Assembly (NCBI RefSeq): GCF_024623455.1
Contig: NZ_JANIPJ010000005.1
Coordinates: 266,792 to 330,791 of the forward strand
Direction: 5' to 3'
DNA: 64,000 nucleotides
Origin: Paenibacillus soyae
GTDB lineage: Bacteria; Bacillota; Bacilli; Paenibacillales; Paenibacillaceae
The notes below the pieces were generated by a model. The model made no database searches and was not told the origin of the DNA. It saw only the letters and a list, made by a program, of their open reading frames with translations. Positions 1 through 9,041 of the stretch are shown here, one piece after another. The translations under genes and the position numbers were made by a program. The number at the start of each line of letters is the position of its first letter. Positions within the stretch are counted from its first letter, which is position 1.

Positions 1-691
1 TAATAAGGGCCTGCGCGCGAGTGACCTTCTGGCCCACGCCAAAAAATCCATTCGGATGACCTTCCATGATGCCTTTGACAAGAGCCTCGGCGATGAAGCG
101 CTGCTCGCGTTCCGACGCGCTCGTAATGTCGCCGTAAGCCTGAGCCATCTTCTGTCCGAAGTTGCCGTCCTCGAGAAATTCCGTTTCCTGCAGCGTGTAA
201 TAGATGACCTCCGCCACGTTCTCGCGCGTCATGTCGGCTTGAAAGTCGACGTAACGGTCCTTGTTCAGGAAGTGGAGGTCGCTGGCGATATCGATAAATT
301 CCTTGGCCCAATAACCGGTGGCGCTGGGCTTGAAGGTGAAGTAGCGGTAGTCCTGCTTCAGAATCGCTTGGTTCTCCAGGCTAAGCGAGCTCACAAAGGC
401 GGCGTACCAGCTGCGGGACCCGTTCGGATGCAGTTCCGAATAGGACAAAATAAGCATCTTGACGAATTGGTCGACCTTCACCGGCTCCTCCGGCCGGAAA
501 GTCCCATCCGAATAGCCCTCCAGTATGCCGCGTCCTACCATTTCGTTGATCGTGGGCTCCGCCCAATGGTTTTTCGTATCGCTAAAAATGGACACCGTTG
601 CCGCCGCATCCGCGCGCTCGATCGCCGACGGCGGCTGAATTGTTGCAAGCGTTATCACAAATCCTGTTAGAAGTAGCGCCAAACGTCTCAT
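1..691 (-). CDS. SLH-domain (S-layer homology) surface protein, 3' end cut by window edge
   Basis: The reading frame is open from an ATG at 691 to the left edge, giving 230 codons without a stop, so the C-terminus lies outside the window. A GGGAGGA ribosome site precedes the ATG. Residues 1 to about 23 form a Sec signal peptide (MRR, then a hydrophobic stretch). Residues about 36-80 match an SLH repeat (FSDTKNHWAE, then GYSDGTFRPEEPV). A degenerate second repeat lies around 105-155 (GYWAKEFIDIA) and a third at about 185-230 (GIMEGHPNGFFGVGQ, then TRAQAL). SLH repeats bind pyruvylated secondary wall polymers, so the product is probably an exported, wall-attached protein. No enzymatic domain is visible in the part seen. 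The plus-strand frame over the same stretch has no ribosome site and is a shadow. Confidence 0.85.
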   Translation of the reverse strand, partial: MRRLALLLTGFVITLATIQPPSAIERADAAATVSIFSDTKNHWAEPTINEMVGRGILEGYSDGTFRPEEPVKVDQFVKMLILSYSELHPNGSRSWYAAFVSSLSLENQAILKQDYRYFTFKPSATGYWAKEFIDIASDLHFLNKDRYVDFQADMTRENVAEVIYYTLQETEFLEDGNFGQKMAQAYGDITSASEREQRFIAEALVKGIMEGHPNGFFGVGQKVTRAQALI

Positions 692-858
692 GAATAGGAA
701 ATCCTCCCGATTTTACGATATTTTCCGACATTCTTTAGATAACCACATCCGCTCACCATTGAGAATGGGCTGGACGGCGCATCCTCGGACACGCACAAAG
801 AACTAAGGGGGGGAGCGTTGCAGCTTCTGAATAGGGAAAATGATGGGAGGTAATCCCT

Positions 859-1047
859 ATGCATGCGCGGGAAGGCGTGATTCAAAAGGCTGAAGGATGC
901 AAGGCAGAGCTCGGTTGTTGTTGCAGAGCGTGTGGGGGTATTGGTGCGATTGGCGCAGAGACACTTCAGTCTTTTAACAGGATTAAAAGCAGCTTACGGA
1001 ACGGAGCGACGTTATTCATCGGAGAATGGGGGATTGGGGGTGACTAG
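859..1047 (+). CDS. possible 62-aa small protein, doubtful
   Basis: An ATG at 859 has a good GGGAGG site 8 bases upstream and an open frame of 62 codons with a Cys-rich stretch (GCCCRACGG). I recognise no family. The last codons reach the edge of the intergenic repeat that begins at 1049, and the composition is not clearly coding. It may be chance, so treat it as a weak candidate. Confidence 0.2.
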   Translation: MHAREGVIQKAEGCKAELGCCCRACGGIGAIGAETLQSFNRIKSSLRNGATLFIGEWGIGGD

Positions 1048-1048
1048 C

Positions 1049-1174
1049 GGAACTGAGCGCTCTTATTCCCTTCATTTTGAACAAAATGATCATTAAAATA
1101 GGTGAATAACGGCGCTCAGTTCCCTTACCCGTTGTAAAAATGAGAATTTACCCGAGATAAGGTCGCTCAGTACC
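1049..1174. repeat. GGAACTGAGCGC-type intergenic repeat cluster (3 copies)
   Basis: One copy of GGAACTGAGCGC at 1049-1060 faces an exact inverted copy GCGCTCAGTTCC at 1112-1123. A third degenerate inverted copy (GGTCGCTCAGTACC) ends at 1174, 51 bases further on. The spacers are AT-rich and no coding frame is apparent. The same motif and periodicity recur at 26828-27003. Confidence 0.75.
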
Positions 1175-1213
1175 GCTAGCGGCGTGAGATGGCATTGGGG
1201 TAAGTTAATAAAT

Positions 1214-1256
1214 GAAAAAAGGCACAACCTCCACATTAATGGGGCTGCACCTTTTC
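1214..1256 (-). terminator. Rho-independent terminator of ytxJ
   Basis: Read on the minus strand, AAAAGGTGCAGCC pairs with GGTTGTGCCTTTT over 13 base pairs counting G-U pairs, followed by a run of T. It lies about 70 bases past the ytxJ stop codon. Confidence 0.75.
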
Positions 1257-1324
1257 TTCATTCAAGCTCAATAGCCGCCGGTTATGCCGGGGGCTTCCTC
1301 GCTCGACCAGGCTTGTCTCTCGGA

Positions 1325-1663
1325 CTAGTCCAGAACCGCGCTGATATGAGCTTTCGTAACCGACCAATGGGAGGCTGTCCACACCTTCGCTTTGTTGTCG
1401 ATGTAGATGATTTGCGGCGATTCGTGCTTCACGCCCGTATCCTCCGCGATCTTGTTCGAGACAGGGCGGGATTCGATCACCTTCACGAGCAGATAATCGA
1501 CGTTGTCCTTCGGATTGCCGCCGAGGTAGTTGTTGAATTCTCCATGGGCGTTGGCGCTGACGGGGCAGGTCGTGCTGTGCTTGAACAGAACGACGGGACG
1601 TTCGGTGGATTGCTGGAACGCCGTTTCCCATTCCTCAATCGTCGTAATTTCTTTGTATGTCAT
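1325..1663 (-). CDS. ytxJ: bacillithiol-linked redox protein YtxJ (monothiol bacilliredoxin BrxC-type)
   Basis: This 112-residue thioredoxin-fold protein matches the YtxJ/BrxC family in length and carries its single-cysteine active site TCPVS, with Cys at residue 33 and Ser in place of the second Cys. A conserved SPQIIYI stretch with the cis-Pro lies near residue 83. In Bacillus, BrxC reverses S-bacillithiolation of proteins in the cytosol, and that role is inferred here by family. The ATG at 1663 has an AAGGAG site. The gene stands alone and ends in its own terminator. A second frame inside it (1236-1631) is a shadow. Confidence 0.9.
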   Translation of the reverse strand: MTYKEITTIEEWETAFQQSTERPVVLFKHSTTCPVSANAHGEFNNYLGGNPKDNVDYLLVKVIESRPVSNKIAEDTGVKHESPQIIYIDNKAKVWTASHWSVTKAHISAVLD

Positions 1664-1751
1664 GCGGGATCACTCCTTCTCGGATTCGTTACGTTTTATT
1701 ATACCGCTTGTCGGCCGGCAAAGTCATCTCACAAGAAAAACGATGAGGCTG

Positions 1752-1780
1752 TTGCGTCATGCCGGGATATCTGTTAATAT
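1752..1780 (+). promoter_or_regulatory. promoter of the TetR gene
   Basis: A -35 element TTGCGT (1752-1757) and a -10 element TAATAT (1775-1780) are separated by 17 bases. The TetR start codon is about 70 bases further on. Confidence 0.6.
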
Positions 1781-1815
1781 AGCTACATAAACGAATTGAC
1801 CGAAAATGAAATTTA

Positions 1816-1827
1816 GTCAGTTGGTCA
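1816..1827 (+). promoter_or_regulatory. putative TetR operator 1
   Basis: GTCAGTTGGTCA lies between the TetR promoter and the TetR start codon. It differs at one base from the site at 2477-2488 in front of the YhgE gene, which suggests that one regulator binds both. Confidence 0.5.
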
Positions 1828-1853
1828 ACACGAAAGATAAGGGAGGTTCTTCC

Positions 1854-2429
1854 ATGGCCATAGACCGGAGACAACAAATCATCGACGCGGCGGCCAAAAG
1901 CTTCTCTTTGTTCGGCTATAAAGCAACGACGATGGACGGCGTCGCCAAAATCGCGAATGTCGGCAAGGGAACGATCTATACGTTTTTTACGAACAAAGAA
2001 GAGCTCTTCCAGGAAATCATGAACCGGATGATCGGCGAAATGAAGAAGGTGGCCGAGCGGGCCATCGACCCGAATAGACGGTTCTTCGATAATTTGTACG
2101 CGGCGCTGGAGCTCCTGCTCGATTTCCGGGAGGAGCACGAGCTGGCGCTGAAGCTGTCGCAGGAGATGCGGGAGATCGGCACGCCGATGGCGCTCGAGGG
2201 ACTGCAGCAGCTGGAGCGGGCGGTCGTCGGATATATCGCGGTGCAGGTGAAGTGCGCGGTCGACAAGGGCGAGATTAAGCCATGCGAGCCGGAGATGACG
2301 GCTTTCGTAATGCTTAAGCTTTACATGGCGCTGACGGTCGATTGGACGAAGACGCATGAGCCGCTCGAGAAGGAGCAGGTGGCGAAGCAGCTGCGGATTT
2401 ATTTGGAGCAAGGACTGGCGCCGGCATAA
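1854..2429 (+). CDS. TetR/AcrR family transcriptional regulator
   Basis: The start is placed at ATG 1854 (MAIDRRQQ), with GGGAGG 8 bases upstream, giving 191 residues. An in-frame upstream ATG at 1806 lies inside the operator region and lacks a ribosome site. Residues about 7-55 form the TetR helix-turn-helix (AAKSFSLFGYKATTMDG, then NVGKGTIYTFF). The C-terminal half is the variable ligand-binding helical domain. It lies 87 bases upstream of the YhgE/Pip gene on the same strand, with near-identical GTCA-N4-GTCA motifs before each. This suggests autoregulation and control of its neighbour. The ligand is unknown. Confidence 0.9.
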   Translation: MAIDRRQQIIDAAAKSFSLFGYKATTMDGVAKIANVGKGTIYTFFTNKEELFQEIMNRMIGEMKKVAERAIDPNRRFFDNLYAALELLLDFREEHELALKLSQEMREIGTPMALEGLQQLERAVVGYIAVQVKCAVDKGEIKPCEPEMTAFVMLKLYMALTVDWTKTHEPLEKEQVAKQLRIYLEQGLAPA

Positions 2430-2476
2430 AGCGGGATGCCTTTTTTTTGAACGAGAATGACCGTTTGGAGGAAATG

Positions 2477-2488
2477 GTCAGTTCGTCA
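2477..2488 (+). promoter_or_regulatory. putative TetR operator 2 before the YhgE gene
   Basis: GTCAGTTCGTCA repeats operator 1 with one change. It lies about 30 bases before the start codon, inside a GACC/GGTC-flanked stretch where a promoter would be expected. A weak -35/-10 pair (TTTGGA, CATACT, 17-base spacing) would bracket it. Confidence 0.45.
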
Positions 2489-2516
2489 TACTAGCATCTA
2501 GAAGGAGAGAATGATC

Positions 2517-4538
2517 ATGAAGCTGAAAGGAATGAAGCAGTTCGGGCGCGAGCTGTCCGCTATTGCGCGTAACAAAAAGGTGCTCATCCCGGTCATCGGC
2601 GTGCTGACGATTCCCGTCATGTATTCGGCGATGTTCCTGGGAGCGTTCTGGGATCCGTACGGCAAGCTGGAGGAGCTGCCCGTCGCTGTCGTCAATTCGG
2701 ATGCGGGGACGGAGTTTCAAGGCGAGCCGCTGCATATCGGGCAGGATTTCGTGGAACAGCTAAAGGAAGATCCGAAGTTTAACTTCGCATTTGTGACGGA
2801 ACAAGAAGCGCAGCAAGGCATGAAGGATAACCTCTATTATATGGCGATCGAAATTCCGGAGGACTTCTCGGCGAAGACGGCATCGCTCACGTCGGAGCAT
2901 CCGGAGAAGGCGACGCTGGAATTCCTGCCGAACAAAAGCTCGAACTTCCTGGCCTCCCAAATCGGGAACAATGCTGTTGAGCAGATGAAAAGCCTGCTGA
3001 ACCAAGAAGTGACCGAAGCGTACACCCGCACCGTGTTCGAGAAGCTAGAAACGGCTGCGGACGGCATCGTGCAGGCTAGCGACGGAGCCGGTAAGATTGC
3101 AGATGGCGCGACCAAAGCAAAAGACGGCGCCGAGCTGCTGGAGCAAAACTTAAGCAAGCTGGCGATCGGAACCGCGAGCTTGCAGGATGGCGCATTGAAG
3201 CTCGATGCCGCGGGCGAACAGCTTCAAAGCGGCAGTGCCGAGCTGAAGAGCGGAGCGGAAAAGCTGGCAACCGGCATCGGCCAGCTGGCTAACGCGAGTA
3301 GCGGCTTAACGGAAGGAGCAAGCGGTGCTTATGACGGCGCAACCAAGCTGTCCGGCGGCTTGGATGCATCCGCGGCCGGCACGGAGGAATTGAAGAACGG
3401 AGCCGCGAAGCTGGCGGCTGGTTTGGAAGCCATGGCTTCGCAAAATCCGGCCATGCTGGAAGATCCGCAGTTCAAAGCGCTGCTTGCGGCCGGTCAAGGC
3501 TTGGCGGCGGGGCTGGAGAAATCCGCAGCCGGGCAGCAAGAGCTGCTCGCCGGAGCCCAAAGCTTGGAGGGAGGGCTTGAGAAGCTGTCCGCCGGCACCG
3601 TCACGCTCGAATCGAAGCTGCAAGACGCGAAATCGGGAGCCGATACGCTGTCCGGCGGTTTGGATAAGCTGACAGCCGGGTCCGCCGAGCTTGCGGGCGG
3701 CCTTCATCAGCTGACTTCTTCCGTCCAGACGATGACGACGGGAGCCAAGCAGCTGGAGCAGGGCGCGACGGATATGACCAGCGGCTTGCTTGAGCTGGAG
3801 GATGGCACGCAGGAGCTGTCGTCCAAGCTGAGCGACGCATCCGGGGAGTCCTCCGAGCTGTCGCTTACGGATGATATGGTCGGCATGTTCGCCGAGCCGA
3901 TCGAGCTGAACGTCGCTCCGGTAACGGATGTCGAGAACTATGGAACGGGCCTTGCGCCGTATTTCTTGTCCCTCGGACTGTACGTCGGAGCAATGCTGTT
4001 GACCATTGTTTATTCCGTTAAGGAGCCGGCCGTCCGGCCGGAGAACGGTTGGAGCTGGTTCTGGAGCAAAGCGCTCACGCTGATGGCGATCGGAACGATC
4101 CAGGCGCTTATCGCGGATGCCGCACTAATTTTCTTATTGAAGATGGACATTCAGAACATCCCACTGTTCATTCTGTTCTCGGTCGTAACGAGCATCACGT
4201 ATATGATGATCATTCATTTCCTTGTCGCGTCGATGGGCAACCCGGGCCGTTTCTTGGCCGTTATGCTGCTCATCCTGCAGCTGACTAGCTCGGCGGGCAC
4301 GTTCCCTCGAGAGCTTATCCCGGGCTGGCTGCAGCATGTGTCGCCATGGCTGCCGATGACGTATTCGGTCGCGGGACTGAAAGACGTCATCTCGAGCGGC
4401 GATGTGGATCGGATGTGGACCGATGTTGGTCTGCTGGCCGTTTATGGCGCTGCGTTCGCGGCACTATCGCTGACGTATTTCGTCATCTGCCATCGGAAAG
4501 CGCGCGGCGGCGAGAGCGACGAAATGGTCGTGGCTTAA
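2517..4538 (+). CDS. YhgE/Pip domain membrane protein
   Basis: The protein has 673 residues. ATG 2517 is preferred to ATG 2511 because it lies 7 bases after GGAGAG, while the first ATG is almost on top of it. An N-terminal membrane segment (about residues 20-42) is followed by a long extracytoplasmic region. That region is rich in short repeats of the type L-x-x-G-x-x-x-L-x-x-G-A, typical of the YhgE/Pip (phage infection protein) family. A C-terminal block of about five membrane helices follows residue 480. Family members are receptors or secretion-related (ESX/LXG-associated) in other Firmicutes; no such partner lies here. The upstream TetR gene probably controls it. The exact substrate is unknown. 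Confidence 0.88.
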   Translation: MKLKGMKQFGRELSAIARNKKVLIPVIGVLTIPVMYSAMFLGAFWDPYGKLEELPVAVVNSDAGTEFQGEPLHIGQDFVEQLKEDPKFNFAFVTEQEAQQGMKDNLYYMAIEIPEDFSAKTASLTSEHPEKATLEFLPNKSSNFLASQIGNNAVEQMKSLLNQEVTEAYTRTVFEKLETAADGIVQASDGAGKIADGATKAKDGAELLEQNLSKLAIGTASLQDGALKLDAAGEQLQSGSAELKSGAEKLATGIGQLANASSGLTEGASGAYDGATKLSGGLDASAAGTEELKNGAAKLAAGLEAMASQNPAMLEDPQFKALLAAGQGLAAGLEKSAAGQQELLAGAQSLEGGLEKLSAGTVTLESKLQDAKSGADTLSGGLDKLTAGSAELAGGLHQLTSSVQTMTTGAKQLEQGATDMTSGLLELEDGTQELSSKLSDASGESSELSLTDDMVGMFAEPIELNVAPVTDVENYGTGLAPYFLSLGLYVGAMLLTIVYSVKEPAVRPENGWSWFWSKALTLMAIGTIQALIADAALIFLLKMDIQNIPLFILFSVVTSITYMMIIHFLVASMGNPGRFLAVMLLILQLTSSAGTFPRELIPGWLQHVSPWLPMTYSVAGLKDVISSGDVDRMWTDVGLLAVYGAAFAALSLTYFVICHRKARGGESDEMVVA

Positions 4539-4552
4539 CCAATAGACGAACT

Positions 4553-4580
4553 GAAGCGCCGCGATCCGCGGCGCTTCTTG
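4553..4580 (+). terminator. terminator after the YhgE gene
   Basis: GAAGCGCCGCG pairs perfectly with CGCGGCGCTTC around a three-base loop, followed by a short T-containing tail. Confidence 0.7.
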
Positions 4581-4611
4581 TCGTATACGGACTTAAGTCC
4601 CGAATTTTCTA

Positions 4612-4639
4612 TTGCCCTTTCTGGCGAATGCTGTATAAT
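4612..4639 (+). promoter_or_regulatory. promoter of the potABCD operon
   Basis: TTGCCC (4612-4617) and a consensus TATAAT (4634-4639) are separated by 16 bases, 40 bases before the potA start codon. Confidence 0.65.
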
Positions 4640-4679
4640 CACTATGATTTCTTTAATTGTGGCGGAGGAGGAATGCCGG

Positions 4680-5801
4680 ATGCGCGAGAATACGATCATA
4701 CGATTCGAGCAGGTGACGAAGCGATACGACGAGAGCGACCCCGCAGTGCTGAAGAACGTCAGCTTCGAAATCGAGCGGGGAAAATTCTATACGCTGCTGG
4801 GGCCATCGGGCTGCGGCAAAACGACGATATTAAGATTGATTGCGGGCTTTACGGAGCCTTCGCACGGCAATATTTATTTCAATGGGAAAATCATCAATAA
4901 GGTGCCGGCCAACGAGCGCCAAGTGAATACGGTGTTCCAGGATTACGCGCTCTTCCCGCATCTGAACGTGTTCGAGAACGTGGCATTCGGCCTTCGCATC
5001 AAAGGGCTCAAGAACGACGCGATATCCGCGAAAGTCACGGAAGCGCTGCGTTTCGTGAATCTCAGCGGCTATGAGAGCCGAGAAATAACGGAGATGTCCG
5101 GCGGCCAGCGGCAGCGTGTCGCCATTGCCCGCGCGATCGTGAACGAGCCGGAAATTTTGCTGCTGGACGAACCGTTGTCGGCGCTTGACCTGAAGCTGCG
5201 GACGGAGATGCAGTATGAATTAAGGGAGCTGCAGCGCAGGCTCGGCATCACGTTTATATTCGTCACTCATGATCAAGAGGAAGCGCTGGCGATGTCGGAC
5301 GAAATTTTTGTCCTGAACGAAGGCACGATCCAGCAGTCCGGCACGCCGACGGATATTTACGACGAGCCGATCAACCGGTTCGTGGCGGACTTCATCGGGG
5401 AATCGAACATCGTGAAGGGCAGCATGCTCCGCGATTTCGAGGTGGAGTTCGCGGGACGCCGATTCGAGTGCGTGGACCAAGGCCTCAGCGAAGGCGAGAC
5501 GGTCGACATCGTCATCCGTCCGGAGGATCTCGAGATTACGGCCGCGGGAAGCGGGAAGCTGGAAGTGAAGGTCGATACGCAGCTGTTCCGGGGCGTGCAT
5601 TACGAGATCAGCTGCTACGATGACGCGGGCAACGAATGGCTGGTCCACTCGACGCGCAAAGCCGCAGTGGGCGAACGCATCGGGCTGAGCTTCGAGCCGG
5701 AAGCGATTCACGTCATGCGCCTCGGCGAGACGGAGGAAGAATTCGACAAGCGCCTCGAGTCCTACGAGGACGGCGGCAGCGAGGGCCACAATGGACGTTA
5801 G
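4680..5801 (+). CDS. potA: spermidine/putrescine ABC transporter ATP-binding protein PotA
   Basis: The start is ATG 4680 ([10 protein letters not shown]), with GGAGGAGGA just upstream, giving 373 residues. The Walker A motif GPSGCGKTT is at residues 41-49, the signature MSGGQRQRV at about 139-147 and Walker B ILLLDEP at about 159-165. A TOBE-type domain after about 280 matches PotA rather than a simple importer ATPase. The protein energises polyamine uptake with PotB, PotC and PotD. It overlaps potB by 11 bases, so the four genes form one tightly coupled operon. Confidence 0.95.
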   Translation: MRENTIIRFEQVTKRYDESDPAVLKNVSFEIERGKFYTLLGPSGCGKTTILRLIAGFTEPSHGNIYFNGKIINKVPANERQVNTVFQDYALFPHLNVFENVAFGLRIKGLKNDAISAKVTEALRFVNLSGYESREITEMSGGQRQRVAIARAIVNEPEILLLDEPLSALDLKLRTEMQYELRELQRRLGITFIFVTHDQEEALAMSDEIFVLNEGTIQQSGTPTDIYDEPINRFVADFIGESNIVKGSMLRDFEVEFAGRRFECVDQGLSEGETVDIVIRPEDLEITAAGSGKLEVKVDTQLFRGVHYEISCYDDAGNEWLVHSTRKAAVGERIGLSFEPEAIHVMRLGETEEEFDKRLESYEDGGSEGHNGR

Positions 5802-6609
5802 GGCTCGCAATCTGTATCTGGTTCCTTATGTGCTATGGATCGTGCTGTTCGTCGCGGCGCCGATTCTGCTGATCGTCTATTATTCCTTCTTCAATGTGGA
5901 GGGCCAGTTCACGCTGGACAACTACGCGAAGTTTTTTACGCCGGTTTATCTCAAGATGACGCTCAGCTCCTTCTGGTACGCGTTCCTTATTACGCTGTTC
6001 TCGCTGCTCGTCGCTTACCCGACGGCTTATCTGCTGACGAAGACGAAGCACAAAGGGCTGTGGCTGCTGCTGATCATCCTGCCGAGCTGGATCAACCTGC
6101 TGCTGAAGGCGTACGCGTTCATCGGCCTGTTCGGCACGTACGGCTTCGTGAACGCGGTGCTCGAGCTGACGGGCATCGGAACGAAGCAAATTTTGTTCAC
6201 CGACTTCAGCTTCGTGTTTGTGTCGGTTTATATTTTTATCCCGTTCATGATCCTGCCGATCTTCAACGCCCTGGAGAAAATGAACCCGACGCTCATCGAC
6301 GCCGCGCGCGATCTCGGCGCTTCGCCGTGGATGACCTTCCGCCGCGTCGTGTTCCCGCTTACGATCGACGGCGTGAAGGCCGGCTGCATGGCGGTATTCA
6401 TCCCGGCGCTGTCGCTGTTCATGATTACGCGGCTCATCGCGGGCAACCGGGTCATTACGCTCGGCACGGCGATCGAGCAGCATTTTCTCGTGACGCAGGA
6501 CTGGGGGATGGGCGCGACCATCGCGGTGTTCCTTATTATCGCCATGGCGCTCATCATGCTCCTGACCGGGAATCGAAAGCGAGGGTTGATCGACATTGTC
6601 AAACGGTAA
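5791..6609 (+). CDS. potB: spermidine/putrescine ABC transporter permease PotB
   Basis: This 272-residue inner-membrane permease has six predicted helices. The binding-protein-dependent transport signature (EAA loop) is near residues 169-190, with the segment [18 protein letters not shown]. The ATG at 5791 lies inside the end of potA. Order and composition (ATPase, two permeases, binding protein) are those of potABCD. It pairs with PotC to form the translocation pore. Confidence 0.95.
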   Translation: MDVRARNLYLVPYVLWIVLFVAAPILLIVYYSFFNVEGQFTLDNYAKFFTPVYLKMTLSSFWYAFLITLFSLLVAYPTAYLLTKTKHKGLWLLLIILPSWINLLLKAYAFIGLFGTYGFVNAVLELTGIGTKQILFTDFSFVFVSVYIFIPFMILPIFNALEKMNPTLIDAARDLGASPWMTFRRVVFPLTIDGVKAGCMAVFIPALSLFMITRLIAGNRVITLGTAIEQHFLVTQDWGMGATIAVFLIIAMALIMLLTGNRKRGLIDIVKR

Positions 6610-7402
6610 ATGGAAGCTGTCTAACCTCTACTTGATTGCGGTGTTCGTCATCCTGTATGCGCCGATCTTCTATCTGATGTTCTATTCGTTCAACAGCGGG
6701 GGCTCGATGCGCGATTTCGAGGGCTTCACGTGGGAGTTCTACGGCGAGGTGTTCCAGGATACGCGCCTGCTTATCATCGTGCTGAATACGTTCGTCATCG
6801 CGCTGCTGTCCGCGGCGATATCGACGATCATCGGGGTACTTGGCGCCATCGCGATTCATTACATGCGCACTAATCGCCCGAAGAGCACGCTGCTGACGCT
6901 GAATAACGTGCTGATCGTCAGTCCGGACGTCATCATCGGCGCTTCGTTCCTGATCCTGTTCACGATCGCGGGCATCCAGCTCGGCTTCGTGTCCGTGCTG
7001 CTGTCGCATATCGCCTTCAGCATTCCGATCGTCGTCATCATGGTGCTGCCGAAGCTGCAGGAGATGAGCGGCTCGCTGATCGACGCCGCGCGGGATCTCG
7101 GCGCCAGCTCCTGGCAGGTGCTGACGAAGGTTATCATGCCGTATATTAAGCCGGGCATATTCGCGGGATTTTTTATGGCGTTAACCTATTCGCTCGACGA
7201 CTTCGCGGTGACGTTCTTCGTGACGGGCAACGGCTTCTCGACGCTGTCGGTCGAGATCTATTCGCGGGCGCGCCAAGGCGTGTCGCTGTCGATTAACGCG
7301 CTGTCCACGCTCATCTTCCTGTTCACGGTGCTGCTGGTCATCGGCTACTACTTCATTAACCGCCGCAACAACCGCCCGGTCGCGAAGGAGGGACGCGCAT
7401 GA
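6596..7402 (+). CDS. potC: spermidine/putrescine ABC transporter permease PotC
   Basis: This 268-residue permease starts with TTG at 6596 and overlaps the end of potB by 14 bases. It has six helices and the conserved EAA-loop segment [16 protein letters not shown] near residues 160-176, closely resembling that of PotB. It forms the second half of the polyamine channel. Its stop overlaps the potD start as ATGA, a sign of translational coupling. Confidence 0.95.
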   Translation: MSNGKWKLSNLYLIAVFVILYAPIFYLMFYSFNSGGSMRDFEGFTWEFYGEVFQDTRLLIIVLNTFVIALLSAAISTIIGVLGAIAIHYMRTNRPKSTLLTLNNVLIVSPDVIIGASFLILFTIAGIQLGFVSVLLSHIAFSIPIVVIMVLPKLQEMSGSLIDAARDLGASSWQVLTKVIMPYIKPGIFAGFFMALTYSLDDFAVTFFVTGNGFSTLSVEIYSRARQGVSLSINALSTLIFLFTVLLVIGYYFINRRNNRPVAKEGRA

Positions 7403-8472
7403 GCCAGATCGTCCGCATGTTTCTTCTGGTGTTCGTTGTCGCGTTCGGTCTCATGTACGCTACGGCGTATCTGAACAAAAGCGAAGGGTATTCCGGCGAC
7501 AACACGCTGACCGTCTACAACTGGGGCGATTATATCGATCCCGAGCTGCTGGAGCAATTCGAGGAGGAGACCGGCATCAAGGTCATCTACCAGACGTTCG
7601 ATTCGAACGAGGCGATGATGACGAAGATCAAGCAGGGCGGCACCACGTTCGACGTGGCCGTTCCTTCCGAATACGCGATCAGCAAAATGAAGGAAGACGA
7701 CCTGCTGCTTGAAATCGATCATTCGAAGCTCTCGAACCTAGAGCATATCGACGAGCGATTCATGCATCTGTCGTTCGATCCCGAGAACGCGTATTCCGTC
7801 CCGTACTTCTGGGGTACGGTCGGGATCGTGTTCCACCCCGATCTCGTCGGCGACCTGACATTCGAGAGCTGGGACGACTTGTGGGATCCTTCTTTGAAGA
7901 ACAACGTGTTCCTGCTCGACGGCGCGCGCGAGGTGATGGGGATGGGGCTGAACAGCCTCGGCTACTCGCTGAACGATACGAGCGAGGATCACCTGCAGGA
8001 GGCGCTCGCCAAGCTGTCCGAGCTGACGCCGAACGTGAAGGCGATCGTCGGGGATGAGATCAAGATGCTGATCGCGAACGAAGAAGCGGCCGCGGGCCTC
8101 GTCTGGTCCGGCGACGCGTCGGAGATCATGTACGAGAACGAGGAGCTGGACTACGTCGTGCCGAAGGAAGGCTCGAACCTGTGGTTCGACAACATGGTCA
8201 TTCCGAAGACGGCGCGCAACCTGGAGGGCGCCCATCAGTTCATCAACTTCATGCTGGACCCGGAGGTGGCCGCGCAGAACGCCGAATACGTCGGCTATTC
8301 GACGCCGAACAAGGAGGCGCTCGCGCTGCTGCCGGAGGACATCTCCGGCGACGAGCGGTTCTACCCGGACGAGGAGCTGACGGAGCGTCTCGAGGTGTAC
8401 GACAACCTCGGTCCCCGCATGCTGTCGCATTACAACGAGCTGTTCTTGGAGTTTAAGATGCATCGGAAGTAG
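7399..8472 (+). CDS. potD: spermidine/putrescine-binding protein PotD
   Basis: This 357-residue extracytoplasmic solute-binding protein has a hydrophobic N-terminus (residues about 5-25), then LTVYNWGDYIDPELLEQF, the hallmark start of the mature PotD/PotF fold. The acidic and aromatic residues expected around a polyamine site are present (for example WGDYID and WSGDASE). Unusually, there is no lipobox cysteine in the leader. Most Gram-positive PotD proteins are lipoproteins, so this one may be held by an uncleaved signal anchor. It ends the operon just before a strong terminator. Confidence 0.93.
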   Translation: MSQIVRMFLLVFVVAFGLMYATAYLNKSEGYSGDNTLTVYNWGDYIDPELLEQFEEETGIKVIYQTFDSNEAMMTKIKQGGTTFDVAVPSEYAISKMKEDDLLLEIDHSKLSNLEHIDERFMHLSFDPENAYSVPYFWGTVGIVFHPDLVGDLTFESWDDLWDPSLKNNVFLLDGAREVMGMGLNSLGYSLNDTSEDHLQEALAKLSELTPNVKAIVGDEIKMLIANEEAAAGLVWSGDASEIMYENEELDYVVPKEGSNLWFDNMVIPKTARNLEGAHQFINFMLDPEVAAQNAEYVGYSTPNKEALALLPEDISGDERFYPDEELTERLEVYDNLGPRMLSHYNELFLEFKMHRK

Positions 8473-8478
8473 AAGCAG

Positions 8479-8514
8479 GCATGCGCCTTCCCGACAGGGG
8501 GCGCATGTTTTTTT
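8479..8514 (+). terminator. terminator of potABCD
   Basis: CATGCGCC (8480-8487) pairs with GGCGCATG (8500-8507), followed by seven T residues. Confidence 0.85.
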
Positions 8515-8594
8515 CTGCGCGGTGCAGCGTGGCGGCGGGGCAGTTTTACAACACAATTCGCTCGTGGCAGGCCTCGGAAGTCCGCTTCAGCATG

Positions 8595-8782
8595 AATAAC
8601 GGCGAAAGTACCTCTATTTTTAAAAATTTCAGCTGCTGATTCGAAATAACGGACATTTTACCTTTATTTTTACCAATTTCACCTGAGGAGCGAGAAATCA
8701 AGCAAATTAGCGGTACTATCGCCGCTATTTCGTCATGTTGAAAAGTAGCCCGATAAATAGCGGTACTATCGCCGTTATTTCT
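8595..8782. repeat. four degenerate ~50-bp intergenic repeats
   Basis: Units begin near 8595, 8645, 8707 and 8757. The first two share AATAACGG, then TACC, CTATTTTT or a one-base variant. The last two share TAGCGGTACTATCGCCG, then YTATTTC, at 8709 and 8759, exactly 50 bases apart. The 8530-9025 stretch holds these repeats and no convincing gene. The 50-base period is the same as in the GGAACTGAG clusters. Confidence 0.7.
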
Positions 8783-9041
8783 CCAGCCATCCACCATCAT
8801 CATCCCACCCCAGCAACGATTACTGCCACAATCACCGCCCCGCAACGTTTTCCATCACCACCACATTGCCATTCCTCCACAGAGAGGTTCATCGTCAATA
8901 CGCTCGCGGCAACCATCATTCTTGCGGGTCCCCGCAACCACCCCCAGCTCAGGTTACCGATTCATCCCGCCTCAGCCTCGGGACCGATGAACCGCGTAAC
9001 AATGTTATGTTACGATACGTTCAGCGGAAGGAGGCCGATTG

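Noticed and set aside
56..670. 204-codon plus-strand reading frame at the left edge
   Set aside because: It lies opposite the SLH-domain frame, which has a signal peptide, clear SLH repeats and a ribosome site. The plus-strand frame has none.
1236..1631. 131-codon minus-strand frame over ytxJ
   Set aside because: It is shifted relative to ytxJ, which has the TCPVS active site, and it runs through the ytxJ terminator.
5833..6483. Long antisense frames inside potB and potC
   Set aside because: They mirror membrane-helix codons and have no ribosome sites.
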